Source: Larimichthys crocea (Eukaryota; Chordata; Actinopteri; Sciaenidae). From it: a DNA stretch of 64,000 bases. Below, one piece after another: positions 46,201 through 56,408 of the stretch. A program made the translations under genes and the position numbers. How positions within the stretch are numbered: position 1 is the first letter of the stretch; each line of letters begins with the position of its first letter. The notes under the pieces were generated by a model, which worked only from the letters and a program-made list of their open reading frames with translations, did no database searches and was not told where the DNA came from. The stretch is from the NCBI RefSeq assembly GCF_000972845.2, contig NC_040025.1:22706021-22770020 (forward strand), in the 5' to 3' direction.

Positions 46201-46288
46201 AATGGTACGGCGAGTGAAGCTGCAGACCAGAACCAACGTCCTGGAGAGGCCTGTAAATAAACTATGTCTGCTACAGGAAGCAGTGTGA
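40205..46288 (+). CDS. BEL/Pao Gag-Pol polyprotein, 2027 residues, intact
   Basis: It encodes all proteins for particle formation, reverse transcription and integration in one frame. In order: a long N-terminal Gag with coiled coils (about 195-255, Glu/Lys/Ala-rich); a DUF1759-like Gag domain (~340-480); CCHC-type fingers (CLFCQKNH… and CFGCLTRGHLSRTC, ~583-625); an aspartic protease with MDPGST (~716), where the usual DTG/DSG is DPG; a reverse transcriptase with ADIESMFYQV (~1060) and FYVDDC (~1138); RNase H with HFSDASENAYG (~1316) and TDSMTVLQYI (~1390); the integrase HHCC finger (~1665-1700); the DDE core with VDFFGPF (~1732), SDNGTNFVG (~1798) and WERQIR (~1848); and a C-terminal DUF5641 domain (~1910-2020). 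The first ATG is at 40205, but the Met at about 40232 is also possible. The protease DPG and the function of the whole copy are untested. Confidence 0.92.
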   Translation: MQFTHCFADMMAEEKERIDAAAMEYKRSVKLTERALEDKLHRLIDARRGVLARITINRREVEDLKHDASNLKKVQEFMHNDFPLLVIEFKDLHKQVGDLLPEYRKVVDLNDWFEPKMLVIRQFEEETEKWISAMNERKTKEEIKDEDDCIGPDDSASQVSVGDCKSAQAKGSAVGRSSVMSARSSVCANEEAKLAGLIERAAALQAKQELELEEARIKAKLERLALESAIAEKRAEVRVLKEYEKSEDGMNSYLRSHKTSMFRAKEEEQSHSPPNYMPVSGSVIPSSPLPHTEPQDVRQRHTDNTDRQQHDKNSDGILQVMQKQNMITEMLVNQQKQAQLPVKDVTVFKGDPLTYRSFIRAFEQAIEQRADSDQDKLYYLQQYTAGEPHELVCSCEHMPPQRGFKEAKRLLQKHYGDELMIASAYIDKALSWPQIKSEDGKALSTYAVFLTGCRNTMEDVDFMEEMDNPTNMRIVVSKLPYKMKEKWRNAAFDIKERRGHRARFADLVLFIDRQSKIAMDPIFGDLQDSRTPAVGKTKEKGKPVKSGVKGSSFATNVSVERKRPDTTAKQVIPVKVVNAFETPCLFCQKNHTLESCFKFKALAHQERVEFLKTKGLCFGCLTRGHLSRTCKKRMVCRQCSQRHPDILHEEKEATKTTIVSTKADSTLTEEVDGAQWSVAQEIVGCTGAGETECMLAILPVKVRAGKGGRYIETYAFMDPGSTATFCTEALRKKLNVKGKPTQILISTMGQNKPGGQTLLSSYVLSDLAVCGLEETEYIKLSKVFTHSNIPVQKENIPSQQHLHQWPYLSDISLPHIDAEVGLLIGANNPKVMEPWHVINSQNDGPYAVKTILGWMVCGPVKKDKMTSSTDETTHYSVNRISVMEIEQLLVQQYNTDFPERHYDDKEEMSQEDKQFMLSVQKTTTFEDGHYCVGLPLRNGAVEMPNNYCVAEQRASSLRRKLSKNDAFLEDYKAFMKSILDKGYAVEVPQEQLDRNDNRVWYVPHHGVYHPKKQKIRVVFDCTATFQNVSLNGQLLQGPDLTNTLIGVLLRFREESVAMMADIESMFYQVRVPDADADLLRFLWWPDGNLSAPLKEYRMAVHLFGATSSPSVASYALRRTAEDRKDTAAPEAVETVLHNFYVDDCLTSVPTEAGAVALVKNLRDLCMEGGFNLTKWVSNSRKVLSSVPAEHRASELKDLDLAHDDLPTERALGVQWCTEEDTFAYSIRLQDKPMTRRGLLSVVNSIYDPLGFLAPVILPAKLLLRDLCKEKRGWDDEVSGTQADQWRKWLEELTHLSSFSIRRCIKPEGFGDTVEARLHHFSDASENAYGTASYLVLVDEQKRTHCSFVMGKSRVAPLRQVTIPRLELTAAVVAVKVDKMLQEEIQLPLQQSIYWTDSMTVLQYIDSETARFKTFVANRIALIREATKSEQWRYVRSSENPADQATRGMKVESLLQGDTWINGPQFLLQPASEWPQRPDNATQDLQSDSEVKIIRANRIIAEEKSDPMNQLLKYYSSWDRLKRAIAWILQVKETLIHLKGKRKEFQCFVSQSEIDPARQRVLVQQHMEKYKSAVQKKTLTLEQLMAAEREIIQHSQGQWFPDDVKALRCNLAIKKHSQLYKLDPSLQDGILRVGGRLEKSAMPQDAKHPAILSKHSRAATLILHDIHEKVGHCGRNYMLSQLRQKFWIPQANSAIRKLVSDCTVCRRLRGRAGQQKMANLPEDRLLPDKPPFTNVGVDFFGPFDVKRGRGTVKRYGVLFTCLTIRAVHIEIADSLDTSSCINALRRFISRRGQVTIMRSDNGTNFVGAEKELREAIGNLNQSDVEKAMQKKGITWIFNSPAASHHGGVWERQIRTIRRILGALVKEQTLSDDGLHTLMCEVESIINDRPITSPSDDPCDIEPLTPNHLLLMKVQPNMPPGTFNKDDQYARRRWRQVQYLADLFWTRWTREYLPLLQERQKWARPQRNFKSGDVVLIVDSSSPRNTWTMGRIIQTLPDSSGMVRRVKLQTRTNVLERPVNKLCLLQEAV

Positions 46289-46465
46289 TCACAAAGATTG
46301 CACGATGAACAACCTAAAAGGGACTGATAAATAAGAGTTTAATATAGTTAATTGCTTATAACTCTTATTATTTGTGTTAATTTGTTGAGTGCTTGAGTTT
46401 GATGGCTCTTAGTAGTTTAGTTGGTAATGGCTTAATCATCCTGCTTAATCATTAGGGGCCGGAAA

Positions 46466-46857
46466 TGTAAGAGCCATAAGATGTGAATTTGAGTCAATTT
46501 AAATATGATGCATAATTTATAATTTCATCTTAGTTCATGTGCATACCAGGGAAACAGTGTTAAAACATTTAAAAAGCAAACACATGTTAGTTATTATCAT
46601 TCATGCTCCCTCCCTGATAAAACTGAATATTGGACTTTTATTTTGGTAGTCATGTGCGCAGTGACTGATGTTTAGAGCTGCGGCAGGCACAGGAGCATAA
46701 AGTTTTTCTACCGTGTGACGGACTGTAATTTGTTTTTCTATTTTTTTATTAAATGTTTGAACTGGATTACATCTCCTGTCATTCGCGTCAGACTGAAGTT
46801 ACTGTGCCTACAGCTCGGGAAGTGGCTTTTTTGACGTCCAGAAGGAACGCCACTATA
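46466..46857 (+). repeat. 3' LTR of BEL/Pao
   Basis: 392 bases, nearly identical to the 5' LTR and followed by the target duplication CTGAC. Confidence 0.93.
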
Positions 46858-46862
46858 CTGAC

Positions 46863-47342
46863 AGTGCACACTTCATAAAGCAAATTGATGATTGTCTGTT
46901 AGAGTTTGACAAACGCTTTCAAGACTTTGCTTTACTCGAGCCAGTCACCACATTCATGTGCTACCCTTTTCAGGAAGATGCTGAGGTTGTTTCACTTGCA
47001 TCAAAAATTGCAACACTGTTTCACCTGAACCCTTCTGGAGTGGAGGATGGGATTTTGACACTTCAAGCTGACATTCAGCTAAAGTCCAAAGCTCATGGAC
47101 AATTCTGGAACTTACTGATAGAGGACAAGTACCCCAACATCAGGAAATGTGCTACCTCTTTGACTGCATTATTTGGCTCTACTTATTTATGTGAGTCAGC
47201 CTTTTCCCACATGAAGATGATTAAGTCCAAATACCGTTCCACCATGACTGATGATCATCTGGAAGTCTGCTCGAGGCTGGCTATCAGCAGTTATTGTCCA
47301 GACTCCCTGGTTGATTCCATTCAGTGGAAGTCATCAGAGTAA
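46863..47342 (+). pseudogene. hAT transposase C-terminal part (GTF2IRD2-like)
   Basis: Continuation of the hAT interrupted by BEL/Pao. It reads through FDKRFQDFALLEPVTTFMC and FPFQEDAEVVSLASKIATLF to the hAT dimerisation signature LFGSTYLCESAFSHMKMIKSKYRSTMTDDHL. The stop is at about 47342. This part alone is open, but the gene as a whole is broken upstream. Confidence 0.82.
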
Positions 47343-47550
47343 GGTAATGACAAAAAATGTATTGTGCAATGTGGATTTATGCAGTAATGCAAGATTGACC
47401 AGCATATATTGTACATATAAAGATAATTCTCAATATATTTATGAATACATTTAGATTTTGCATTTTTATAGTAGGTGGTAGATCATTTTGACTTGGTCAT
47501 TTCATAAGTAGCTCTCAGGCTAAAAAAATGTGGGCACCCCTGCTCTAGGA

Positions 47551-47705
47551 CAACAAATCTAAGGACTCACCTGCTAGCTGCAACCCAAGTAAGGCAGCAA
47601 AGGCACCATCAGAATGAATGAATACCAAGCAGACAGTCTATTTAGTTGTTTACAGATATGAGATGATTTGGTACTATGTAAATAAAACTTGCAGTATTAA
47701 CTAAC
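47551..47705. other. Short spacer between the hAT and Gypsy elements
   Basis: 155 bases with no visible feature. It separates the hAT target duplication from the Gypsy target duplication. Confidence 0.5.
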
Positions 47706-47709
47706 TACA

Positions 47710-48047
47710 TGTGGCACACTGGAACAGTAATGTCATAATTTCATATTTGTTAATTCAGTGTCCAGTGGAAATAATTAACTTTATATGTGTTATAGTTAAT
47801 TCATATTATTATTTCAAGGTTAAAATATTATTTACCTGAATGTCAACATATTTTGGAAATTGGAAATGGTTGTACTTATCCTTTAGGAATAATACTGTCT
47901 CTTTAAGAGGACAAGAAGAGTACGTTGTTGTATATGCAAACTGAAACGGTGTGCTTGTGTTGAACCGTGGACAGTTTTTTCTTTTATTAAAAGTTCCTAA
48001 AACGAAGATGGACGTGGTTTTTAGCAGTTCATTTTAAGGGTGCAGCA
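47710..48047 (+). repeat. 5' LTR of Gypsy
   Basis: 338 bases, starting TGTGGCACACTGG and ending GTGCAGCA. It has several substitutions and small indels against the 343-base 3' LTR. Confidence 0.9.
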
Positions 48048-48230
48048 TAAATTTTGGTGTTTTGAAAAAAGAGGACTGCAGGCTGTGCACAACGAGGGAA
48101 GCTAAGCTAGCTCGTCAAGCTAACCGCAGCAACCAAGCTTGTTAATGATCCGAATAATCCGCATGGAAGAAACGTAAATAAAATGTATGTTGCTTCTTCA
48201 AGCTGTGAGTAACACAAGAGCGAGGTGAAA

Positions 48231-50204
48231 ATGGACAGTGAGTGGGAATCATTACTGGCTGATGTTGAGAAGAAACTTATAACTTTATCACTCACTGATC
48301 TCAGTGCAGTAAGTGAGGAGCTAAGACTTCAGCCAAGTGAGGAGGTGAAATCATCATGCCGTTTACTGAGGAGACTAATCCTATGTCACCTGGAAAGTGA
48401 AGAAGTGACAGGTTTAGAGGATTCAGGACTATCAGTGCTGTTGGCAACATGTGATTTTATCGACACCTTGAGAAAAGAGAATGATGATGCTCAGGGCCGG
48501 TCCTAGCTATGGGCAATGTGGGCGGCCGCCCGGCGCGCATTCTCCGTGGGGGGCGCACGAACGCCCGAAAAAGCAAAAAACCTCGGCAATTTTCGATACC
48601 GCTCATTAAGTTAGCGGAGCGGGCCGGGTGTTGACAAGGCAGAGGGGGGCGTCGGACAGACCGATGGGGGCACACGCATCCAGGGCCGCACGCCGCATCC
48701 AGGGGCACACGGGCTGCCGTTAGGGCGCACGAGAAAATGTTCGCCTCGGGGGGGGGGGGGGACCGGCGCTGATGATGCTAATGAATCTGCATGTCAAGAG
48801 GAGATGAGTGTGCAGCCAGAGACAGGCGTGAAGGACCCCCTGCTGGCAAAAGGTGGTACTACGCCTCCACCGAATTCATCCCCTCAGAGACCAAGCAGCT
48901 TACTGTGCTCAGAAAGAGAGTCAGTGCAAGCAAGAAGCCAGATGAATCTGCATCCCATGTACTGGAAAGATTTCAGGATCATTGGTCAAATTGGTGAAGT
49001 GGGACAAAAGGACAAACTGAATTTCACCAAATTGAACGTGGCTACAATGAAGGTGAGATTGTGGAAGCAGTAATACAGTCCATTGCACCAGAAGTGAAAT
49101 TAAGAAGTTACTTGGAGAGCAGACAAGAACTATCACTAAGCTCTTTAAGGCAAGTTCTCAGGACTCACTTCATAGAGAAAGATGCAACAGAGCTATATCA
49201 TTCACTTACTTGTGCTGTCCAGGAGCCAAGCCCCAGTTCAGTTTTTGATCCGCACCATGGACCTCAGACAGAAAGTATTGTTTGCATCTGAGAGAGCCAA
49301 GGTAGGGCTGAAGTATAACTCTGAACTCATACAGACCCAGTTCTTGCAAACATTGTTGACAGGTTTACAAGATGATGCTGTACGTGTAGATATCAAGCCT
49401 TACCTGCAGGACCCTTCTGTACAGGATGAAGTGTTATTCGAGAAAATGAGTGCCGCCTACAGTGTGGAACTGGAGAGGAGAAGTAAGCTTTCATCTGTAA
49501 CCAGGCAAAGAGGAGTAAAAGTGACAATGATACAAGAAGAAGAGACCACTGAAGTTGAGCAAGTTAGTGGTGTAAAGAGAAATAAAAGCTACACAGCTAA
49601 GCCCAACCCTATACTTGAGAAACTTGATGCTGGTAATAAAGTCATCTGCGAAGCCCTTCAGAACCTCACCACACGTGTTGCTAGCCTCAGCCAAGTAAGG
49701 ACAAGTAAAGAAGATGATAATCCACCTAAGACTAAGCAGAAAGACTCTGTTAGTGCTAAACAAAAACCAAGAAAGTGTTGTGAGTGTGAAAAGTCAAACC
49801 CGGAGGGAAGATGTACGCACTGTTACAAATGTGGAAGCAGTGAACACTGGGCTATTGGCTGTCGCAAAAGAAAAGATTGCACTGCCAGCACATCTAAAAT
49901 TGAAATCTCCAGTGATCAGTTAAACAACGCTGCTGTGTTAACAAGTCAGACCCCATTGTCACGAAAACAAGAAAAGACAGCAAAGCTAGTGGGACGCAAA
50001 AGTCTTGTCCAGTGTAACCTTGGAGGGGTCCCAACTACTGTGCTATGGGATACCGGATCCCCAATGTCTATTGTTGATATGGACTGGAAAAAAACACACT
50101 TACCAGATGCTGAGATTCGATCAGTGAAAGAGCTCCTTGATGAGGGAATATTGGATCTTTCTGCTGTGAATGGGAGATGCCTTATGAGGGCTGGATGGGT
50201 GTGA
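48231..50204 (+). pseudogene. Gypsy gag and protease, interrupted and frameshifted
   Basis: The ATG at 48231 opens a Gag N-terminus (48231-48483), cut by the MITE and resumed at 48780. The capsid-like part changes frame near 49020 and back near 49200 (blocks FRIIGQIGEVGQKDKL, IVEAVIQSIAPEVKLRSYL, MDLRQKVLFASE, LLTGLQDDAVRVDIKPYL). A CCHC knuckle (CYKCGSSEHWAIGC) lies at about 49825-49865 and an aspartic protease with WDTGSP near 50045-50062. A last frame break falls at about 50180, and the protease end and linker continue at 50177-50548. The Gag resembles the paraneoplastic-antigen-like Gags of fish Gypsy elements. Confidence 0.82.
48492..48771. mobile_element. hAT-type MITE with 8-base target duplication
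   Basis: 280 bases with inverted ends CAGGGCCGGTCC / GGACCGGCGCTG (11 of 12 matching) and perfect 8-base duplications ATGATGCT at 48484-48491 and 48772-48779. The interior is very GC-rich with a long G run, and it has no coding capacity. It is inserted in the Gypsy gag. Confidence 0.92.
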
Positions 50205-50548
50205 AGTTCAGCTTGCCATCAAATAAGGACAGTGAACTGTTGGTACCTATACTGGTGAGCACCCACCCACTTGCAAAACCAATAATAGGATTCAATGTTA
50301 TGGAAGAGTTAGCACAGATCAACATGTCTACTGACAGAACAGTAGCAAGCAAATTTGTGAACAGCCTTGGATCAGCACTGGATGTTGGACATAAAAAGGC
50401 AAGAGCAGTATATTCAGTACTGAAAAAGCAGAAAAGCAGTTCAGAGAGTCAGACAGCAATGCTGGGAAGACATGATGTTATCATTCCAAAACGCAAGATG
50501 TTAAGAGTGATCTGTGGAAAACTCAACAAGATTTTGCGCTTACAGTAA

Positions 50549-52245
50549 TGGGCTTTTTGGTCTCCCAGTGTCACAGATCACAGAGCGGAAAATGCAGGTT
50601 TGACTACTGCATACTCTACAGTAGCCGTATGATTTGAGCGTGTTCATGAATTGAAATTAAATTTAAGGTGTTTATATCTAACATGTCACCATTCACCAAA
50701 TCAACAACATCTAGGCTGTTCTGCCTTTACTAGTGGTGGGCCGTTATCTGCGTTAACGTGCTGCGTTAACGTGAGACTCTTATCGGGCGACTAAAAAAAA
50801 AATATATCACCATTAATCTATTCTCAAAGCTGCTCCAGCCTCTCAGGTCGCTTTTTGACTTTTTGACTTTTTTCTCTTTTGTTCGTTTTTGTTTTCTTCA
50901 CTGTAACTCCGTGGAGTCCTGATCTCTCTAGCAATTTAGAGAGTTTTGTGCTTTTGTCGTGTTTGTCTCGTGGTTTTTCTTGGTGTTGTTTTTTAACTGC
51001 CGCTTCCACCTGGACAGCTGCCTTTTGTTTACTCAGGGGAACAGCTGATCGCGCTAATGCCGGCCGGCATTAGTCTCTTCTCTTGTGCTCGCGCACTCTC
51101 TCTCGCTTATCTGCATGTAAACAACAAACTAACCCTTAAAAAAGTTACAAAAACGGTTCGGACATCACGGGGCTGCCAGGCCTGTGTCAGACCGTTTATT
51201 TGGAGGGGAGGGCTTGGTGTTGTTGTGCGCGACATAGAGCTGCAGAGACGAGCGTTTTGGAAGCCCTTTGTTATGCAGGTATTTACTGTAGTGCACGCTT
51301 TAAGCCAGGTAAACCATACAAACCCCTCATTAGCATTCTCATTGTTTGCACTTGATGGGCTTTTTGGTCTCCCAGTGTCCCAAATCACAGAGTGGAAAAT
51401 GCAGCTGGTTTGACTACTGTATACTGTACTATAGCCTTGTGATTTGAGTGTGCTCATGAAAATGAATGACTCCTTTTCATTTTCGTCCATTCCATAGGCT
51501 AAATGGCGTAAATGGAAAGAATATCGTAGTGACCCGGAACAATGAAGCTACGAAGCAACTGGTTTTGCTGGACTTTATTCCTAATCTGGAACACAGGCTA
51601 CTGTGGGCTGGAGCCAACACCAAAAAACAATAAAAACTGGCTTAGCCTCCTTGCGAATAAAGTCTTTCATGGAATGCCTAAATATATGTTTGATGGTTTC
51701 ATAAGCTTATACTGCAAACTTTATTAAAACCAAAAATACTTGACTTATTTCATACTTGATTCGCCCGTAATTCTTTCCATTTATGCCACGTTATGAGCGG
51801 AGTTTTCTTTAATAACACGTTTATGTTGGCATGTTGTTGTTGTGCGTGACATAGAGTTGCAGATACAAGCGGCTGCAGCGCTGCCTCAGTGTTATCTTAT
51901 CGCAATTTCTTTTTTGCCATCAACTGATCCGCTGATCAGCTGATTGGGTCACCCCAGCGTAATTGTTCAGATGTGTCTTAGTTTAGACAGTCTACGGTGA
52001 GAGTGGAACATTACTGCTCCTCCCCGTGGACAAATGAGGCATTGCAGCTGGTTTTCACACAGACTGCTTAGGGGCGTTCCCAGTCGGGGCCTCACTGACA
52101 ACGTCATCGTGGGGGATTACATTTCGGTCACGGACCAGCGAAGGACCGTTCAAGGACCTATGAAGGACCAGTCACGGCCCCGTCATGGTCCCGTCACGGA
52201 AACACGGGAACTTTTAAGTTGCTACATCTGTAACATCACAGCAGC
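50549..52245. mobile_element. hAT-like composite insertion in Gypsy
   Basis: The Gypsy coding homology stops near 50545 and resumes near 52250. The block includes a segment starting TAGTGGTGGGCCGTTATC with GTTAACG repeats and ACTCTTATCGGGCGA (about 50734-50830), phrases I associate with a non-autonomous hAT family of fish. A pair of 105-base imperfect direct repeats lies at 50548-50650 and 51353-51461, and a shorter repeated phrase (GTTGTGCGCGACATAGAG, GTTGTGCGTGACATAGAG) at 51222 and 51840. The boundaries and family are uncertain, and there is no transposase. Confidence 0.5.
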
Positions 52246-52253
52246 AAGACAAG

Positions 52254-53408
52254 GTGAGACAGATGCTGAGGGAAGAGTGTGATGTTTTTGTCAGGGATGA
52301 TTGGGACACTGGATGTATTCCTGATTTGCAGATGGTGATACGTCTTAAGGATGACATCCCAGTTACAAAGACATACAACACCATCCCCCATCATCTATAT
52401 CAGGAAGTGAAAAAACACATACAAGATCTACTTAGTAGAGGATGGATCCAGAAGTCAACCTCTTCCTACTCATCACCGATAGTGATTGTGCGAAAGAAAG
52501 ACTTTTCCATCCGACTCTGTGTAGATTATCGACAGCTAAATGAAAAGACATACCCTGATCGACACCCCATCCCAAGAATTAAGGAAATCTTGGAGAACCT
52601 TGGAGGAAATTCATGGTTCACTGTGCTTGATCAAGGTAAAGCATACCATCAGGGCTTTGTCAGTGAAGAGAGCCAAGCATGCACCGCCTTCATCACACCC
52701 TGGGGATTGTATGAGTGGCTCAGGATTCCTTTTGGATTGACAAATGCTCCGGCTGCTGTACATGGAAGGATGCCTTGGAGACCTGAGAGATGAGGTTTGC
52801 GTACCTTACCTTGATGACATTTTGGTGTTCAGTAAGGACTTTGACCTTCATGTGGATAATGTGAGGAAGGTGCTACAGAGACAAAAGACCTGTGGAATCA
52901 AACTCAGACCAAAAAAATGTAACCTCTTTAAAAGAGAAGTGTGTTATGTTGGTCGTGTAATTTCAGAGGAAGGATATCGGATGAACCCAAAAGAGGCAGA
53001 GACTGTTCAGTCATTGAAGAAAGCAAAACCAAAAACAGTCAGAGAAGTGAGATCCCTGGTTAGCTTCCTAGGCTACTACAGATCATTCATTGCTGACTTT
53101 TCAAGGATTGCTAAGCCTCTGTATGAGTTGTTGTCCCACCCAAAGACTGAAAAGAAACGGATCAAGGGGCGTTCCCCCCAGTTGCCTCCATCTCAGCCAG
53201 TGGAGTGGAGTGGACAGCACTGCACCAGCAAGTATTGGAAAGACTAGTTGACACTCTGTCCGACCCCCCGGTAATGGCATATCCTGATCTTGAGAAGCCA
53301 TTTGTGCTACATGTTGATGCATCTGAGGAAGGTCTTGGGGCTGTCTTGTATCAGCGTCAAGGTGGAGCACTGAGAGTGATAGGATATGGATCAAGGACAC
53401 TCACTCCA
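52254..53408 (+). pseudogene. Gypsy pol: reverse transcriptase and start of RNase H
   Basis: 52254-52770 carries the RT fingers and palm (LREECDVF, NTIPHHLYQEVK, LCVDYRQLNEKT, FTVLDQGKAYHQGF, FGLTNAPA). A small deletion shifts frame at about 52765, after which 52774-53190 holds the catalytic YLDD and the FLGYYRSFIADFSRIAKPLYELL connection. A 5-base tandem duplication (AGTGG) near 53205 shifts frame again, and RNase H begins with [18 protein letters not shown]. It is cut at 53408 by L2 copy C, just after GYGSRTLTP. Confidence 0.85.
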
Positions 53409-56408
53409 ATATCAGGTCTTTGTCATCTAAAGCTGTCTTAGTCAATGAATTAATATCTGATTATGATATTGATTTGTTCTGTCTCACTGAAACCTGGCTG
53501 CAGGAGGATGAATATGTTAGCTTAAATGAATCCACTCCTCCGAGTCATTATAATACTCATGTTCCTCGAAGTACTGGTCGAGGTGGTGGAGTTGGAGCCA
53601 TATTTGACTCAAGTCAAAAAATATTAATAAATCCCAAACCTAAACTAAATTATAATTCATTTGAAAGTCTTGTTCTTAGCCTCACTCACCCAACCTGGAA
53701 AACTTTGCAGCCAATTTTATTTGTTACAGTATATCGAGCTCCAGGTCCTTATTCTGAATTTTTATCTGAATTTGCAGAATTTGCATCAGGCTTGATCCTT
53801 AAAACAGATAAAGTAATTATTGTAGGTGATTTTAACATTCATGTGGACAACCACAATGATAGTCTTAGTACTGCGTTTATCTCTCTATTAGACTCAATTG
53901 GCTTTTGTCAAAGTGTAAATAAACCGACTCATTGTCTGAACCACACTCTTGATCTTGTTCTTTCATATGGCATTGAAATTGATAATATAATAGTCTTCCC
54001 ACAGAATCCTCTTCTGTCTGACCATTTTTTAATAACCTTTGAGTTCATACTACCGGACTATAAGCCTTTGTGTAGAAGCTTCTACAGCAGATGTTTATCT
54101 GATAGTGCTGTAGCCAAATTTAAGGAAGTGATTCCTTCAGCATTGAATTCAATGCCATGTCTAACTGTAACAGAGGACTTGTCTACTTCCTTTAGCCACC
54201 CACAAATAGACCATCTTGTTGATAGTATTACAGGCTCATTACGGACAACTCTAGACTCTATTGCACCTCTGAAAAAGAAGATAATTAAACAAAGAAGGCT
54301 AGCACCATGGTATAGCCAGCAGACTCGTAAATTAAAGCAAGAGGCACGTAAATCTGAACGCAAATGGCGTGCCACTAAACTGGAAGAATTTCATCTAGCC
54401 TGGCAAGATAATCTCAAAACATACAGGAAGGCTCTCCGTAATGCCAGAGCAGCCTATTACTCTTCTTTAATTGAGGAGAATAAGAACAACCACAGGTTTC
54501 TCTTCAGCACTGTAGCCAGGCTAACAGAGAATCACAGCTCTACTGAACCATCTATTCCTTTAGGTCTAAGTAGCAATGACTTCATGAGCTTCTTTAATGA
54601 TAAGATTATAACTATTAGAGACAAAATCCATCACCTCTTGCCCTCAACAGGCATTGATCTGCATTCTGATACAGCAAGTTTTGAAACAGCTGTAAAACCT
54701 GATATGTATTTAGACTGTTTTTCCCCCATCGACCTTCATCAAATAACTTTAATCATTTCTGCAGCTAAGCCGTCATCCTGTCTCTTAGACTCCATCCCAA
54801 CCAGGTTGCTCAAGGAAGTTTTACCTGTAGTTAGTAATTCGTTATTGGATATGATTAATCTGTCTTTATTATCAGGATATGTACCACAGTCCTTTAAGGT
54901 AGCTGTAATTAAACCTCTTCTTAAAAAGCCCACTCTAGACCCAGAGGTCTTAGCCAACTACAGACCGATATCAAACCTTCCCTTTCTGTCTAAGATACTT
55001 GAGAAAGCTGTAGCTAATCAGCTGTGTGACTTTCTCCATAACAATAGTCTATTTGAGGATTTTCAGTCAGGATTTAGAGTGCATCATAGCACAGAGACCG
55101 CATTAGTCAAAGTTACAAATGACCTCCTAATGGCATCAGACAAAGGACTCATCTCTGTACTTGTCCTGTTAGATCTTAGTGCTGCATTTGACACCATTGA
55201 CCATCAAATTCTTTTACAGAGACTGGAACATCGAATTGGCATCAAAGGAACCGCCCTAAGCTGGTTTAAATCGTACTTTTTAGATCGATCTCAGTTTGTT
55301 CACGTCAATGATGAATCCTCCATGCAGACCAAAGTTTGTCATGGAGTCCCACAAGGTTCTGTACTTGGACCACTTCTATTCAGTTTATATATGCTTCCTT
55401 TAGGGAACATCATTAGGAATCACTCTATCAATTTTCATTGTTATGCTGACGACACCCAATTATATTTATCGATCAAGCCTGATGAAACCAATCAGTTAAC
55501 TAAACTCCAAGCATGCCTTAAGGATATAAAAAGTTGGACGACCTACAATTTTTTTATGTTAAATTCAGACAAAACTGAAGTTCTTGTAATTGTAGTTTCC
55601 AAAAGTAGATTGGGAGCCAGAGCTTTCAGCTATCAGGCTCCTGTGGAACAAACTACCTTTCTGGGTTCGGGAGGCAGACATGGTCAACACCTTTAAGAAT
55701 AGACTTTCCACTAATAAGACTTTCCTTTTTGATAAAGCCTATAGTTAGGGCTAGCTCAGGTCATCCCTTAGTTATGCTGCCATAGGATTAGACTGCCGGG
55801 GGACTCCACCCCCCACCCAGGGTTATGCCTAGCCAGGCACGGTATTGGTTGAAGATGCAGTCACATCTCCCTTACCGAAAACCCTCTCTCTCTCTCTATC
55901 TATCTCTCTCCATCTCTCCATCTGTGGACATGTCTCATTAATGCATGTTACTAACCAAACTTCCCCGGAGTTTCTGTGCTCTGTCGTCCAGCAGGTTCTC
56001 GTGGATCGTGGCTGCTGCTGTGATCCTGCACGACGTCCACTACATATATTATTACTGTCATTATTACTACCATATCTGTTACTGTAATCATTTTTATCAT
56101 TGATTGTGATTCATTGTCATTTTGTCAGTTATTGTAATTGTACAATATGTTTGTGTTGATTTGTCCTGTACACGTGACATCCATTGCAGGTCTGTCCGTC
56201 CTGGGAGAGGGATCCCTCCTCTGTGGCTCTTCCTGAGGTTTGTTCTTTTTTCTCTGTTAAAGGTTTTTTGTGGGCAAGTTTTTCCTCACTCGAACCGAGG
56301 GTCTAAGGACAGAGGTTGTCACTCCCTGTACAGATTGTAAAGCCCTCTGAGGCAAATGTACTTTGTGACTTTGGGCTATACAAATAAAATTGATTTGATT
56401 TTGATTTG
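53409..56408 (+). mobile_element. L2/Maui-like LINE, copy C, 5' truncated, inserted in Gypsy RNase H
   Basis: Perfect 6-base target duplication ACTCCA (53403-53408 and 56409-56414). The copy starts within ORF2 (endonuclease LNIRS region missing) and ends in the TTGATTTGATTTTGATTTG tail. An internal deletion of about 535 bases joins GTTCTTGTAATTG to TAGTTTCCAAAAG at about 55592, removing part of the RT thumb. The CT tract of the 3' UTR is short here. Confidence 0.93.
53420..55696 (+). pseudogene. L2 ORF2, copy C (endonuclease and RT, C-terminus deleted)
   Basis: The frame is open for 758 codons, but the copy lacks its first endonuclease residues and the RT thumb. It holds [25 protein letters not shown] (endonuclease), then [25 protein letters not shown] and YADD. 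After the deletion it reads about 35 residues before stopping, partly out of frame. The undamaged endonuclease here serves to define the lesions in copy A. Confidence 0.88.

Larger units (their letters stand above)
39420..46857 (+). mobile_element. BEL/Pao LTR retrotransposon, complete and apparently intact
   Basis: A complete element of 7438 bases with 392-base LTRs at each end, a perfect 5-base target duplication CTGAC (39415-39419 and 46858-46862) and one long polyprotein frame. A purine-rich tract (AGGGGCCGGAAA) precedes the 3' LTR at 46454-46465. The two LTRs differ at one position that I can see (C at about 39706, T at about 46752), so insertion was recent. It lies inside the hAT transposase. 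I see no env gene. Confidence 0.93.
37954..47542 (+). mobile_element. hAT transposon, GTF2IRD2-like (Charlie8 type), split by BEL/Pao
   Basis: The left end CAGGGGTGTCC and right end GGGCACCCCTG are hAT-like inverted ends. The flanking 8-mers CTTTAGCA (37946-37953) and CTCTAGGA (47543-47550) match at 6 of 8 positions, an aged hAT target duplication. The transposase is cut by the BEL/Pao element at 39419/46863. Without that insertion the hAT would be about 2.15 kb. Confidence 0.85.
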
